A DNA stretch of 64,000 nt from Diplolepis rosae (GCA_030998225.1 JAPYXD010000555.1:3658001-3722000); one strand, 5' to 3'. Shown: positions 19,228 to 31,460, numbered from the stretch's first letter. The notes: a model not told the origin generated them from the letters alone. Made by a program: numbers and translations.

Positions 19228-20509
19228 CCAGGGGTGTTAGTTGAAGTTTGCCGGTTTTTTCAATAAAGAAAACACTTAATTCTCAAGGGAATTTCAAACA
19301 TTTTTTATTCAAAGTATTGACCATTGGATTCTACACATTTTGCCCATCTTTCAGGCAAATTATGGATACCATTCCAAAAAAACATTTTCTCTTTCAAGGC
19401 AAACCATTCGACGAGCCATTTTTCGACTTCTTAAAAATTGTCGAAGCGCTGCTCTGCGAGTGAGTGTCCCATAGATGCGAAAAGGTGATGGTCGGACGAG
19501 GCGAGGTCTGGAGAGTACGGCGGGTGCGATAATATTTTCCAATTCAATGCTTTTAATGTGTTCTCCACCACTTTAGCGGTGTGAGACGGTACGTTGTCAT
19601 GTTGTAGGATAACTTTGCCATTTCTTCGGGCCCATTCCGGCCGTTTTTCGATCAACGCATGATTCAAATTGATAATTTGTTGTCGGTAGCGATCCGTATT
19701 CACTGTCTCACCAGGTTTTAATAACTCGAAGTACACCACACCACACTGGTCCCAACAAACACAGAGCATTGTCTTACGGCCAAAGCGATTTGGCCTTGGA
19801 GTTGATGGGCCGACCTCACCAGGTGAAAGCAATGATTTTTTCCGCTTCGGGTTCTCGAAATAAATCCATTTTTCGTCCCCCGTGACAATTCGATGCAGAA
19901 AAGATTTCCTTTCGAACCGTTGAAGCAGCATTTCACAAATGGTTTTTCGATTTTCCATTTGTCTATCGTTCAGTTGGTGTAGTACCCATTTTCCATACTT
20001 TTTGATTTCTCCCATGGCTTTTAAACGTTGGCAAATTGCTCCTCGGGTCACATTTAGTGTTTTTGCCAATTGTTGTTGCGATTGGGTTGAGTCTTCATCC
20101 AATAACGCTTGCAATTCCTCGTCTTCAAACTTTTTCGCTGCACCAGGATGTTCATTGTCTGTTAAATCGAAATCTCCATTTTTAAATTGACGAAACCATG
20201 TTCTAATCACTGGAGCATGTTCATCATAAGTTTCTACCAGCAATCGATGAGCTTCAACTGCTTTTTTCTTTTGATGAAATAAGAAAAGCAACGAATGCCG
20301 CAAATGCGATTTACTTGGAACGAAATTCGACATATTCACTGAGGTAAACAACTATGATGCTATTTATTATTTTGGTAGAATGTAATTGTGTATTTTTAAA
20401 AGTTATTGTCCATAGAAAAATATGACATAGATGCCAAATCATAGAAATGTATACATATCTCTAGCGACATCTTTGAGTAAAATCGGCAAATTTCAACTAA
20501 CACCCCTGG
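19228..20509 (-). mobile_element. Near-intact mariner element
   Basis: The ends CCAGGGGTGTTAGTTGAA and inverse TTCAACTAACACCCCTGG are flanked by TA (19,226-19,227 and 20,510-20,511). Length 1282 bp is full size for mariner. It lies 0.2 kb upstream of the SDR1 coding start, so it may sit in that gene's promoter or 5' untranslated region. Confidence 0.92.
19305..20333 (-). pseudogene. Mariner transposase with one in-frame nonsense codon
   Basis: Starting at ATG 20,331-20,333 (MSNFVPSK) the frame runs 300 codons to TAA at 19,431-19,433. It then continues in frame for 41 more codons to a natural C-terminus with LPERWAKC and SNGQYFE, about 342 codons, the usual family length. The catalytic DD34D contexts are present: TGDEKW, LQHDN and PYSPDLASSD. 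A frame start 18 bases upstream is possible but extends beyond the usual family N-terminus. The single nonsense codon suggests recent inactivation; a C-terminally truncated but expressed protein is possible. Confidence 0.9.
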
Positions 20510-20546
20510 TATATATATATACGCGATTTTAAGTGTATTTTTATAT

Positions 20547-20664
20547 TTTCGCAAGTCTTACCACTTGAATTGCACTATTCACAATTTTTTTCCATTTTCA
20601 GCTATTGAGAAATGGAACAAAATTGTGAATAGTGCAATTCAAATCGTAACACTTGCAAAAATAA
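20547..20664. repeat. Short palindromic element
   Basis: The arms share GAATTGCACTATTCACAATT and its inverse AATTGTGAATAGTGCAATTC, extending imperfectly to TCGCAAGT/ACTTGCAAA. The loop is short and there is no coding content. Confidence 0.65.
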
Positions 20665-22843
20665 AATGTATTATTTACTATTTTGCCTTTCAAAGCGCAA
20701 ACTGGCAGCACTTATAGCTATTTTTTTTGCATGTAAAATATTTTATTTTTTAAATAGGAGAAACATAATACACTATATTAAATGAAATATAATTGCTTTT
20801 CAAATCAACATAATATTTTGTGCTATACATTTTTAAAAGTATAATTTATTAAAAATTTCAAGCTTGCATCGTAAAAAATATTTTTTTTTGCAGTGCAAAC
20901 TTAGTAATATTCAGACATATATATTTTTTAAAAATTAAAAAAGGATGTCAATAAGAACTATAATTCATGCAAATTTAAAGTTTATAGCTTCACTTGTTTT
21001 CAATTCATCGTTCACTGCAGGATATGAAGACAAACACGCGCGTGAGCGGAAATATCTGAATGAGAGTTGATGGACTTCTGTTGTACATAAGTAAATAAAG
21101 GAAAGTACTCTTAAAATTTAAAATACCATACATCGTATTAAATAAAACCAGTTCTACTTTCAAGGTACTGATATTCAGATATAGACAAGAATATTATTCA
21201 TAAAAAGATGATGACAGTTTTCGTGACTAAAATACTTCCTTCATGAGAAAATATAGTTTGAAATTTTTCTATATAGTAGTATACTAGTGGAAGTATTAAA
21301 ATGTACAATAAAAAACGGAATTTGGAAGAGGACATATCGTAATTGTGTTGTCAACTAAGAAAATCAACAATATTTAATATTAATTAATATTTAGACCTTC
21401 CATATAATTTTTTATATGTTTAGTACCTTTATTTAGAAAGATTTTTTTTTAAATTCCAGCCCCTTTATTAATTTTTAAACTAAAAATATTGAGTTATTTG
21501 GGCATTTTCTTGACATTTCTTAACATTGAATAACTTTTTGGTTTTTTAACCAATTGTCATGATTCATTTTTTATTTTGTTTCTTACAATGTGTAGCAACT
21601 TTTTGGATATGAAAAATAAGGTAATATGACTGAAAAAAAGTTACATATAAAATAAAATAAAAAAATTAATAAAAATATCCCAAAATATAAAAAACAATTT
21701 TTGTAGTTATTTTTTTGGCTAAAGTGCTTCCCATACCCAAAAATATTGATAATATAACAAAGGATAAGTGGTAAAAATGTCAAAGGCCTGTGTCTTATAC
21801 TTTAGATTTTATTCAAACGTATGTTGCAACAAACACGGAAAATCGCAACTTGCGGAAAACGGAGTTTAAAGTAAAGTCTTGTAGTGAAGCCTTAATACTA
21901 AATCATATATGTATATACTTAAAGCAATATATTATGTGTTTTACTATTTTCCATACAATTCAGAAATATTCGTAAATAAATAAACAAACTATTTTGTTTA
22001 AAAAGCTAATTTTTGCTATAAAAACGCATTATTCGTAAATCGAAGTAACTATTAGTTTTATTTATTTTTCCAAGAAAAAAATCAGATTGCCTTGAAAATA
22101 TACACACATACTCAGAAAAGTATAGAGAATAAAAGAATACAATTTTTGGAAAATGTCAAAAAAATTAATAATATACCAATTAAAGATATGGCGGTTACCC
22201 TTAATAGCGAAATGAGAGTTAACAGCAACTTGTGAGAAAGTTTAATCAATTTAGTAAGTAATTATCTCGGACTGTCTACATTCAACTTTTCAATCCGTGT
22301 AAGCATAAAAATTATATATCAAAAACATAAATTACTCATTACCCACACTCTTCATTTTCCATGTTTGTTTACATGACTTTCTAAATGTTTTCATAATTTT
22401 ATATATACATCAAATTAGTAAATTTAAGATAATATTATTACAACTGAAAACTTTAAGCAAAAATGGTATTACGAAAAGTTTCTGTCTGAGGTTACGATAT
22501 GTATACCACAAACGTTCTCAGGGTGAACGTTCATTAACCTCGTGGGACGGAAAATGTTGATGAACTGAGTAACACCAACCCATTCTGTAATATCTGCAAC
22601 GATGCTCGCCCTTACATTTTTTATTTTATTTTATTTCATTTAATTTATTATTTATCAGTTTTGTTAGAGAACCTTTTTAGGCCATGGATCAACTGGTCAC
22701 GTGACCAAATTTATATGGCTCAATATATTCTTTTGAAAATAAAATGTTTTGTACATGAAATATATTTCTGAAAATTTGAGAAACATTACAATGTTAGAAA
22801 TGTTTGGAAATTTACAAAATTTGTATGTTACAAAGGTAACGTA
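20665..22843. other. Gene-free AT-rich stretch
   Basis: No gene seen. Bases 21,380-21,780 match one arm of the FB2 fold-back family (see 54,183-54,890), and 22,085-22,200 matches the region after FB1 at 3425-3590, inverted. A GGCCATGGATCAACTGGTCA fragment at 22,681 belongs to the TTAA family at 47.9 kb. Confidence 0.4.
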
Positions 22844-23137
22844 CACTGTTAGAAATTTCTGTATATTAAACTTCCATTACATGTAATGGAAGTTTTTTTC
22901 AGTAACGTATATTAAATTTGAAATACTTTCATCTTTAAAAATACAAACTTTTATTTGAATTTTAAAACACATGTGTATATATTTTAATAATGTTTGTTCA
23001 TTTTAATATATTTTGATCCAAGAGTTGTTAAATTTAATATGAATGTATATTCATGTTTCATAATATACAAATTTACTAATTTTAATTTATCACTTGTATA
23101 TTAAAGTTTATTAAAATTAATAAGATTTTTAACAGTG
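22844..23137 (+). mobile_element. CACTGTTA MITE, copy A
   Basis: The ends CACTGTTAGAAA and TTTTTAACAGTG enclose 294 bp with TA before the left tip. Internal blocks (CTTCCATTACATGTAATG, CAGTAACGTATATTAAAT) recur in copies at 23,778, 34,043, 36,424 and 46,972. It has inserted within an R15 repeat. Confidence 0.75.
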
Positions 23138-23777
23138 TCGAATTTGACGATATTTATCATGTTTTTGAGTAAAGGTATCTTAAAATTGCGAAAAATTTAC
23201 TGAATTTTCTGAAATTTTTCTTAATATTATGAAACTCGATTGAATTATTTTTGCTACAAGTTTCAGAATTTTCAGATACAATTATCAGAATATTCAACTT
23301 TACAACAAATTTTTTGCATATTTTTTTACTAAAACGAATCAGATTGATGTTTTATATTGCATTCCATTATATTTTTGGAATTTTCAAAATGATATCTTGT
23401 ATACAAAAAATCTTATCGTAATACATGTATTTAAAGTATTAAGGTGATCAGGTTGTTCGGTTGTTGCATGGCAATAACAATCTTCTTTTAAAGGGGAGAG
23501 TATAAATCAAACTTCTGTTATTTTTATGACCCATAATTAAACATAATTACTTATACATATTTATGCTTAAAGATATTTATGTCGTTGTACAATATTTATT
23601 ATATAATACATTGTTCATAATATTATTGCATATGCACAATTACAAAATATCACATAGAAATATATGAGCTTGAAAAATTTCCATAGAGATTACAAGACAT
23701 TTCAAATTGCATGGCATGATTTTACCAATTTAGAATAAATTATTTCCGAAAATAGTATTTGTATATTTTAAGCTATA

Positions 23778-24035
23778 CACTGTTAAAAATCTTATTAATT
23801 TGAATAGACTTTAATATCCAAATGTCAAATTAAAATTAATAGATTTATATATTATGAAAAATAAATATACATTTATATGAAATTTAATAACTTTTCAATA
23901 AAAATATATTAAAATTAACAAAGATTTTGAAAATATATACAAATGTGTATTAAAATTCAAATAAAAGTTTGTATTTTTTAAAATTAAAATATTCAAAATT
24001 TAATATACGTTACTGAAAAAAACTTCCATTACATG
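23778..24035 (-). mobile_element. CACTGTTA MITE, copy B, truncated
   Basis: It starts CACTGTTAAAAATCTTATTA after TA and runs in inverse order to copy A, ending near TTACATGTAATTCC without the opposite tip. Confidence 0.65.
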
Positions 24036-24851
24036 TAATTCCTTTTAATTTTGTATAGCCAAAAAGTAAAGCAAATACTAGAAACGACAAAATTTCAAAA
24101 ATAATTTCTTATACAGTTGATATATTTCAATAACAGTGACAGGCGCATTTGAGTCTAATGGTGAGTTGTGTAATTATTTTTTGTACAATCTAAAGTAGAG
24201 CTGCTATCAAGGAAAGGTAGTCAAGTTTGAGTCTAAGACTAAAATACCTGTATGTTTAAGAATAATAAATATTTCTTGCTCCTATAATCATTAATATTAT
24301 GCATATACAACACCCATGTATCTCTCGCTGCAACGTTAGTAAAAAAGACAACAAAAACAAAAATGCGAAAATTTTCAGAAATTTCTGAATGTATAAATAC
24401 AGAATTTCCCAACTTTTAAATACTTTACTTCACTCGAAGTTAAAAAATGTTTCTAATAAATAACGCGTAATATAATAAAATGACGGTAAAATAAGGAAGG
24501 TAAGTGTTGCAATTCAAACCTAAGTAATTGCAGAGCAGTTTCATCAGACCTCAGCTGGTATATTTTGTGTTCAATTTTATTTTCCACGTGACAGTAAATT
24601 GTCTTGATTTTTAGCTCCTCAATCTGCGACCACTAAATTGCAAACAATCTCAGATCTTTCAGTCCGCAATTACTCACGATTTTGATTTAGATCATCAAAT
24701 TAAACCAATTACACTGAGAAAACAGTTTCTTTGAATCAAAGAAACATTTCTTTGATATACTATCAAAAGAACATTTTTTTTTAATTGAAGAAAGTTTTGT
24801 TGATTCCAAAAAATGTTCTTTAATCTAAAGAAATAGATTTGTTTCCATTAA

Positions 24852-26788
24852 GGGGACTTTTACTTTCTAAATTTTCAAAAAATCGATTTTTTTTACGTAA
24901 ACATATTTCTTAGTATCATAGAAATACTGCCCTAAAATTTTATTAAGGAATTCGAAATAGAAAGAATGTTATAGCTGTATTTATAATGGTAGGGGAGAAG
25001 CGGCAAAATTGGCGCGTCGTCTAAATTGGCGCACCCTATTTTTCAGAAAATGATAACATAACAAAAAATAAAAATAGTTGTATCGTGTCGTGTTTTATTG
25101 CGATTAATCGTTTTTTGGCATAATGGTTATGTTCGAAGCCATTGAGTTAAATCGTTAAATAATAGTAATTCAAGGTGAATTAGATTAATGCAACGATTTT
25201 ATAATCTTTGATATTTAATCTTACGATTAGGATAGAATATTTGTATGAAAAAATAAGCATTTTACGTAAAAAGTATTTAATTAATGAACGATACACTTGC
25301 GGCAAAATTGGCGCATACGAGATTCAAATCAGAGGCGAAGTTGGCACACGTGTTGTGTTTCTGGAAACCGGTGACTGAAGTCAAGTACTCGGATGTTTAT
25401 GATTGAAAATATAAAGAAGATAGTAAGTACACAATTATTAATATATACATTTGAATGTTGCTGGACTTTTCTGCTAATCTTTTTCTTAAGATGTTTGTGA
25501 CATGGGAGGTAATGTTGTTCGCAAAACTGATGTAACGACTTTGTAAGGTTATATTCATTTGAACAATCAGTGGTTAAATTTTTTTTTTAAGTTTGAGGTA
25601 TTAAGGCATTTAAAAAGCGATTTTTAATAATTAATTTGCAGTCTGACAGTGTTTTGAAAGTTTTCTCGATTTTAAAATGTGAAAGCAATCTAAGTAAAAA
25701 ATTTGTATTTTTGATTGATTGTTTCTATTATTTATAAGTCTTCTAAAGTTAATAATTGTATATACTTCTGATTACAAATTCAAATAATTCTCTATAAAAA
25801 TGATTTCAATTTGAATATTCACTTAAATATCCATAATTGCCAGTATTTTATTGTACAAATATAAAATATATTTTAACTTTGGCTGGTTTATGTGAATAAA
25901 GGTATAAAAAACTTCACATATCTTGATATACTATCTCAAATTTAGTTTCAAATTATAACTACCTCTTTTCATCAACCTTTGCTACTGTAATTTAATTCTA
26001 AATCTATGAAAATATAACTAATACGTGGCAAGAGAAGATTATAATATTAGTGCGTCAATTTACCCGACATGGCGGGTAAATTGACGCAGGTGCAGTCCTT
26101 CGGAAATCTGAATAAAAACCTGCTTTAATAATTTTCAATGCAATCTTTATCCATTGGAAAGTATAGAAAAGATATCCAGCTATTAAATAAATATTTTTTC
26201 ATAATTTTTAGTCATATACTTTCTTTTTAAACTCGCACTTTCTATTAGGTGCGCCAATTTCGCCGCTTCTCCCCTACCTACGTAAAACAAAATTATTTTT
26301 CTCAAAATCTACTGAACCAATTTCAGTAAACCAAAATTTTTTTGATACTTTATACAAACAGCTAGTAAATAAACTTCTAAAAAGTTAAAAAAACACCCCA
26401 TCTTTTTGATACAGGGGTAAATTCATCCCCAAAACAGGCGTTTTTTCGAACTTTTTATAAAATCGCGTATAAAGGCCATACAAATATATAAAAAAATTAA
26501 CTTTTTAAAGGTTTATTGTTTAGTTTCAAGCCTCATGAATTGAATCGCGTTACAACTTTAAATAAATTTGTTACAGGAAGGCAGAAAAGTGTCACGCAAA
26601 TTAAAATGCATCTTTTGGAAGACGCTCTCTGCAGTGGTAAAGAGTAATTAAAAGTGCCCAAAAAAATTTTTTTGTACACCTTAAAACATTGTTAAAAATG
26701 TATGAAAAAAATTATAATTATAAATAAAATAGTTTTTTTTTAATATTTAAATATTGTCTTTTTTTCAATTTAGAAAGTAAAAGTCCCC
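24852..26788. mobile_element. Middle TTAA-flanked element of the nest
   Basis: The ends GGGGACTTTTACTTTCTAAA and inverse TTTAGAAAGTAAAAGTCCCC directly abut TTAA on both sides. Total span is 1937 bp, of which 1283 bp belongs to the innermost insertion. Piggybac-type target and tips; no transposase. Confidence 0.82.
24992..26274. mobile_element. Innermost TIR element (GGGGAGAAGCGG ends, TA flanks)
   Basis: The left end GGGGAGAAGCGGCAAAATTG is mirrored by CAATTTCGCCGCTTCTCCCC at the right, flanked by TA (24,990-24,991 and 26,275-26,276). TTGGCGCA-like motifs recur inside, and a small palindrome TTTACCCGACATGGCGGGTA lies near 26,060. No long open frame. Confidence 0.8.
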
Positions 26789-27074
26789 TTAAAGAAACTT
26801 TTTTTGAATGAATAAAACCTTCTTTAATTCAAAGAGATTTTTTCTTTGACCATGTATCAAAGAAATGTTTCTTTGATTCAAAGAAACTGTTTTCTGGGTG
26901 TATATGTTTTCAATAAATATTTTTGTCTAAAATAGATAACATTTTCTTTTGACATTTTATAAAATGGTAGAGAAGATGAAAAAGAATGTAGGTAGACAAT
27001 TTTTTATTTAGATGATAAAAGAAAGTTTAATTTTAGTAAAATATTTATCAAAATTTAGACAAATCTTGCACTTT

Positions 27075-29150
27075 ATATATTTTTATAAATATCCCATGCA
27101 GAAATAAAAATCGGGGCCTAGCAGGGTACTGGCGAGTTGCCCACATTTCTCCGATAGCACTAGTCTGGAAAACTTGCGTTAGTAACGCTATTACTAACAA
27201 TTGCCCTATTCAGAGAGAACTTGCCAGGGCCTTTTCGTATTTACTTAAAAATGCCATAATTTTCAAAATAAATATAATAAAAGATCGTATACACGAAAGT
27301 TTATTTCTTGTAATTTTATACTGAAGCTCAAGTCTATTTTTTAATACTGTAGATGTGAATTACATTTTCTTAAAGTTACTAAATTTTTTTTTATTTCAAA
27401 TGAAAAAGGAAATTAAATATATTTAAGGCTCTATCAGCCTTAAGGAACATATTCTCAACATGACACTTGCACTTCGCGCTCTATTTTCTGTATACATTTC
27501 TGTAACTTTCTAATATTTTACATGATTAAAAAATTTTTTTTTTCTTAGTATCCCTAAAAGAAAAAACAATCGTGGACTGGTTTTGAGCAAACGATTTTGC
27601 ATTTCAACGCTTTTTTCGTATCTCACAATTTTGGTTCAAAAATTGAATTTTTGATTTTCAATAGTATTTTTTTTAAAAAAAACATAAATTATATATCTTG
27701 TCAAAAAATTTTCTACTATAATTTGTAGACTTTATTTGGGCAAATAATTTTCCATTTCAACATTTATTTGATACGTCACATATTGAAAAAAATGTTAAAT
27801 TTACCATTTTATCTATTTTATTTTTGTTAATGTCGATGGGAACTTTCTTAGGTTAGAATTGTTTAGGAGAAAAACTTTTTTAATTATTGTTTTTCAAAAT
27901 GTAACAAAGGATGATAATTGTTGAGAGGTTTTTCCTCAAAAACTGCACAACAGTTTACAATTATACTTTAAAATTACCATGATTTAATTCTTCTCATTTT
28001 GATGAAGAACAAAAACAAAATTTTAAGAAATCAATATATGTAACGATTTCAAAACGATTCAAAACAGTTGATAAGCAGGTGAAATCTAATTCGTCTGTAC
28101 AATTATTTCTTGAAGTTTACTATTACCAAAGAATTGCAAGTCATGTTTACACAGGAAATATTGCATAGGGAAATAAAATATTTACATTCCTCAAAATAAA
28201 TGAATTTGATCAATTTTACAAAAAAAATTAGTAGCATTTACAAAATTTTTGGTACTGCTTACTAAAAATATATAGTTGTGCCCTTTTAGTCAGCACAACT
28301 AATAGGATTTCTCTCAGTGGCGTTTTATCAGAAACTAAGTCAGACAAAATTTATAGATCTTATTGAAATCAACAATTTTTGTAAATTTACGTTTTTTTCG
28401 TTTTTCACTTATTATTGTAAAAAAATTGAATTTTGAATTTTCAATAGTATTTTTTAAACTCAAAACATAAATTATACATCTTGTATAATTTTGTATCATA
28501 ACTTTCTATAGAAATTTTTTCAAGTTTCAACATACTGTAACTTTTCTAATTTTACACTCTAAAAACAAGTGTGTTACTTTTACACGTGAATCACGATAGT
28601 AACTTTTTAGGCATTTGAAGTGTGTATTTTTAACACACCATTTGGGTACAAAACGTTAAAGTGTTTGAAAATTAAACGTTACGTTTGTAATGTGTATTAA
28701 AAATACACACTTCAAATGCCTAAAAAGTTACTATCTGTATTTCACGTGTAGAAGTAACACACTTGTTTTTAGAGTGTAGTTTAATGGAAAAACGTTATTA
28801 GGGTAATTAGTAGAGATTTATGAGTTCTATCAGAAACCAGTATTGAAATTTTAAATTTTTTTATAAAGTTTTTTTTCAAAAACACAGAAAATGCTTCTAT
28901 TTTGACAATTTTTGTCGGATGTGACTGGTTAACGAACTTATTCTTTCTTTTTGGACTTCGATAAAGTATGCCAAAGCTCAATTCAATCCGATAATTCTAT
29001 CGAGATTTATCGAGTATACGACCGACAGTCAGACAAACATACAGACACTTTCGTAAAAATCATTTTTTCGGACTCAGGGGGTCTCAAAGTGTAAAGATTT
29101 GATGAGAATTTCGAAAGTCATTTTTCACATAAAACTAATACCTTCGCAGA
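27075..29150 (+). repeat. Long dispersed repeat, family R27
   Basis: It shares ordered blocks with 31,440-32,730 and 51,660-51,985: a TTCGCGCTC-type block, AGAGATTTATGAG, CCAAAGCTCAATTCAATC, CAGACACTTTCGTAAAAA and GACTCAGGGGGTCTC. It has no open frame of note and the element class is not clear; a decayed LINE or Helitron-like sequence is possible. A MITE interrupts it at 28,555. Confidence 0.55.
28555..28776. mobile_element. Palindromic MITE, CACTCTAAAAACAAG ends
   Basis: The ends CACTCTAAAAACAAGTGTGT and inverse ACACACTTGTTTTTAGAGTG lie between TA dinucleotides. The 222 bp is almost wholly palindromic; the long arms share CACACTTCAAATGCCT. Confidence 0.85.
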
Positions 29151-29389
29151 AGCTTTTCAATTTATTCAGAATTCAAAAATGACAATTGATTTAAACCTTA
29201 ACTTATTTTTTTATTGCATACCCAGTGGTAGGTTCCGCTTAGATACGTTGGTGTCAGTGTGAGACGCCATAACGTTAAAGTGAGTTGGAGTTTTTAGAAA
29301 TTTCGAGAAAAAAAACAAAAAGTAAAGACAAAGGAAAGATGCGCGTAGTAACCTGTGCTTAATTTTCCTTTTCATTTGACACGCGAATT

Positions 29390-29487
29390 TCAATCTTATA
29401 AGGAATCCTTATATCAGAATCCTATATCAGCCTTCTCTGATTTCCAGCTTTTTGGTGCTTTTTGCAGTTTTTGTGGCAGTTAAAAAG
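29390..29487 (+). promoter_or_regulatory. Probable 5' untranslated exon of the 29.7-30.5 kb gene
   Basis: A consensus donor AAAAAG|GTAAGT at 29,487-29,488 lies 221 bp before the TTTTCAG acceptor of the first coding exon, with no ATG-led frame between that would continue. The exon start is a guess; the transcription start is probably within 29,220-29,420. Confidence 0.4.
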
Positions 29488-29708
29488 GTAAGTGCAATTA
29501 TAGGATATACAAGTATAGCACAACCTAGTTTTAAAACGTTTTTGTAAGTTGTATTTTAATAATCTTTGTCTGGGTGTTAGATTTTATGATTAATACTGAT
29601 TTCCCAATGTTTTTACGTTTAAAAAATATTTGATTCATTCTAGTTTAGATTTTCTTTGATTTGATATTTTTAAATTGTAAGTATGACATGGGTAAACTTT
29701 CTTTTCAG

Positions 29709-30545
29709 AATTATGTCGAGTATCAAGGATGAAGATAACTACCCTTATGAATTGGTTTCATTACAAATTTGCATAATATTATTTCAACAAATGCCTTTGT
29801 AACATATATGTACGTTTTAAACAACAATATTTATTTTTACATTTATTTATTAGTTACAACAATAATATTGATTGTTGCACAATTGTAACAACAATAATAT
29901 TTATTCAATATTTAAAGAATTTAACACCTGTCGACAACGTATCCTATTTCATACGCGACTAGTGATCCTCCGATAATGTAGGCAGTAAAAAAATTTCAAA
30001 CTCAACTAATTAATTTGAAATAATATTTATTGCTGTACAATTGTTACAAAAATAAATTTTATTGTTGTAAATAATCATGATTATTTTAATTTTGCAGAAA
30101 CAAACTTTTAACGATTTAATGGACAGAAGTGGCATACTATCTCGAACTCAAAATAGCATTATCAAATGTTATTTTGCGAGGGATCTTATGATTCTTTTTA
30201 ATGTCGTTAAAAAAACTGAGAACAGGGCTTTCATTTTCAAAGACACGGAATTTTACAAGTGTATGCTTGGTATGGTATTTATTATATCATATTTTACTTA
30301 GCTTCTATTCCAAAATTAGCTGTATGGTTCAAATTTTAAAATATGTGCTTTGAATTTCAGATATTATCACCAAACGATACAAGCTGGAAGGCAAACAATT
30401 AACGGAAAAAGAGTTTTCAAAGTCGCTAGGACCAGTAATAACAAACTCTATCGACTGGGAAGGTTATCGGGCTCTACGAGCAAACAAGAAACCACATTTA
30501 AAAGATTCAACAAAACCAGATGAAGATATTGTAATGCTGCACTGA
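29709..30545 (+). CDS. Small gene of unknown function, truncated by a MITE
   Basis: Three coding exons: ATG 29,713-29,754 (exon from 29,709), 30,098-30,269 and 30,361-30,545, with phases 0 and 1, giving 132 residues. I do not recognise the family. The protein is small, charged and probably soluble: MSSIKDEDNYPYEL, then a segment with LMDRSGILSRTQ and KCYFARDLMILF, then KRYKLEGKQLTEKEF and DWEGYRALRANKKP. The first donor (GTTTCA) is weak. The final codons CAC TGA are the tip of a palindromic element. Without that element the frame would run on for 13 more codons to TAA at 30,810-30,812, which overlaps an AATAAA signal. That fit of frame, stop and poly(A) signal is the best evidence that this is a real gene that lost its tail. 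Confidence 0.6.
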
Positions 30546-30768
30546 AAAAAATGGTTAGTAAAACCAACTACTTCGGTTTGTAAAATATGCCTCAGCTATT
30601 TTATTAGTTAGCACAACAATTTTTTTTGTTGATGTTACTATCTCAATTGTTATCACAAGAACTTGGGTAGTAACACCAACAAAAAAAATTCTTGTGCTAA
30701 CTAATAAAATAGCTGAGGCATATTTTACAAACCGAAGTAGTTGGTTTTACTAACCATTTTTTTCAGTG
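30540..30768. mobile_element. Palindromic MITE (CACTGAAAAAAATGG) inside a coding exon
   Basis: 229 bp with arms of about 80 bp: CACTGAAAAAAATGGTTAGT at the left and ACTAACCATTTTTTTCAGTG at the right. Arm identity appears nearly perfect by eye, which indicates a young insertion. TG precedes and follows it (30,538-30,539 and 30,769-30,770), a possible two-base target duplication. Confidence 0.85.
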
Positions 30769-30812
30769 TGGAGAAAGTGTACGATAAAGAAATAGAAGTG
30801 TTGAACAAATAA

Positions 30813-31320
30813 AAAAGTAAAAAGTAACAATTTTTCTATTTACTCATAGGCTTTAATTGGTTTCATAATTAGACATACATATTAATTCCGAATCCGGATT
30901 TCATGTAGGTTTACTAGATATATCTAGCCCCACTGTCTAGCTTCTACATAGCCAAACTGTCTTGTTACTAGTCGATCCGAGCGTTACATTTCGGTATAGT
31001 CACTGGACAGTCAATCTGTCCCGCGCCAGTACAAATTCTAGACGGACTTGACTGATTCTGTACAGCGCCTAGAAAAATTTCCACACGGGCGGCTTCGATC
31101 TCCTGCGAGCATTGTCGCTCGTCGTATAATAACCCTCATTATGCGCCTAGGCACGTAATATACTAAATCATTCTTATTATAATATTATATTCAGTATATG
31201 TATTATAATTCTGCCTTGAGGAAAGTCATGTTGTTGAATCAATATTCTACTTGAGCAACAATTTTACTATTTAAGTGAATATATATTTATTTTCGCGGTT
31301 CATACTCATCTGCAGTATTA
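30813..31320. other. Intergenic stretch with a GC-richer repeat fragment
   Basis: No gene. Bases 31,085-31,160 (CTCCTGCGAGCATTGTCGCT, ACCCTCATTATGCGCCTAGG) match the fold-back element at 59.9-61.1 kb. Confidence 0.5.
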
Positions 31321-31460
31321 AAAATCTGCCCGCTTCGCGGGCACATTCTCATTGCGCGCTTCGCGCGCAAGTTTGAGCGCGCCTAGGGCGCGCGATTCGA
31401 TCGTCGCGCTTCGCGCTCCGTTCTTTCTGGACCTCGCGCTTCGCGCTCGGTCTTGTGCTC
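31321..31460. repeat. GC-rich island of CGCGCTTCGCGC-type palindromes
   Basis: Dense short palindromes: GCCCGCTTCGCGGGC, GCGCGCTTCGCGCGC and several TCGCGCTTCGCGCTC, in otherwise very AT-rich DNA. The last units merge into the R27 repeat. Single units recur at 31,647 and in a diverged form at 27,470. Confidence 0.6.

Larger units (their letters stand above)
24712..26900. mobile_element. Outermost palindromic element of a three-level nest
   Basis: The left arm CACTGAGAAAACAGTTTCTT, with several TCAAAGAAA/TTTCTTTGA motifs, returns inverted at 26,862-26,900 as AGAAACTGTTTTCTGGGTG. The palindrome is interrupted at TTAA 24,848-24,851 / 26,789-26,792 by the element described next. Confidence 0.75.
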
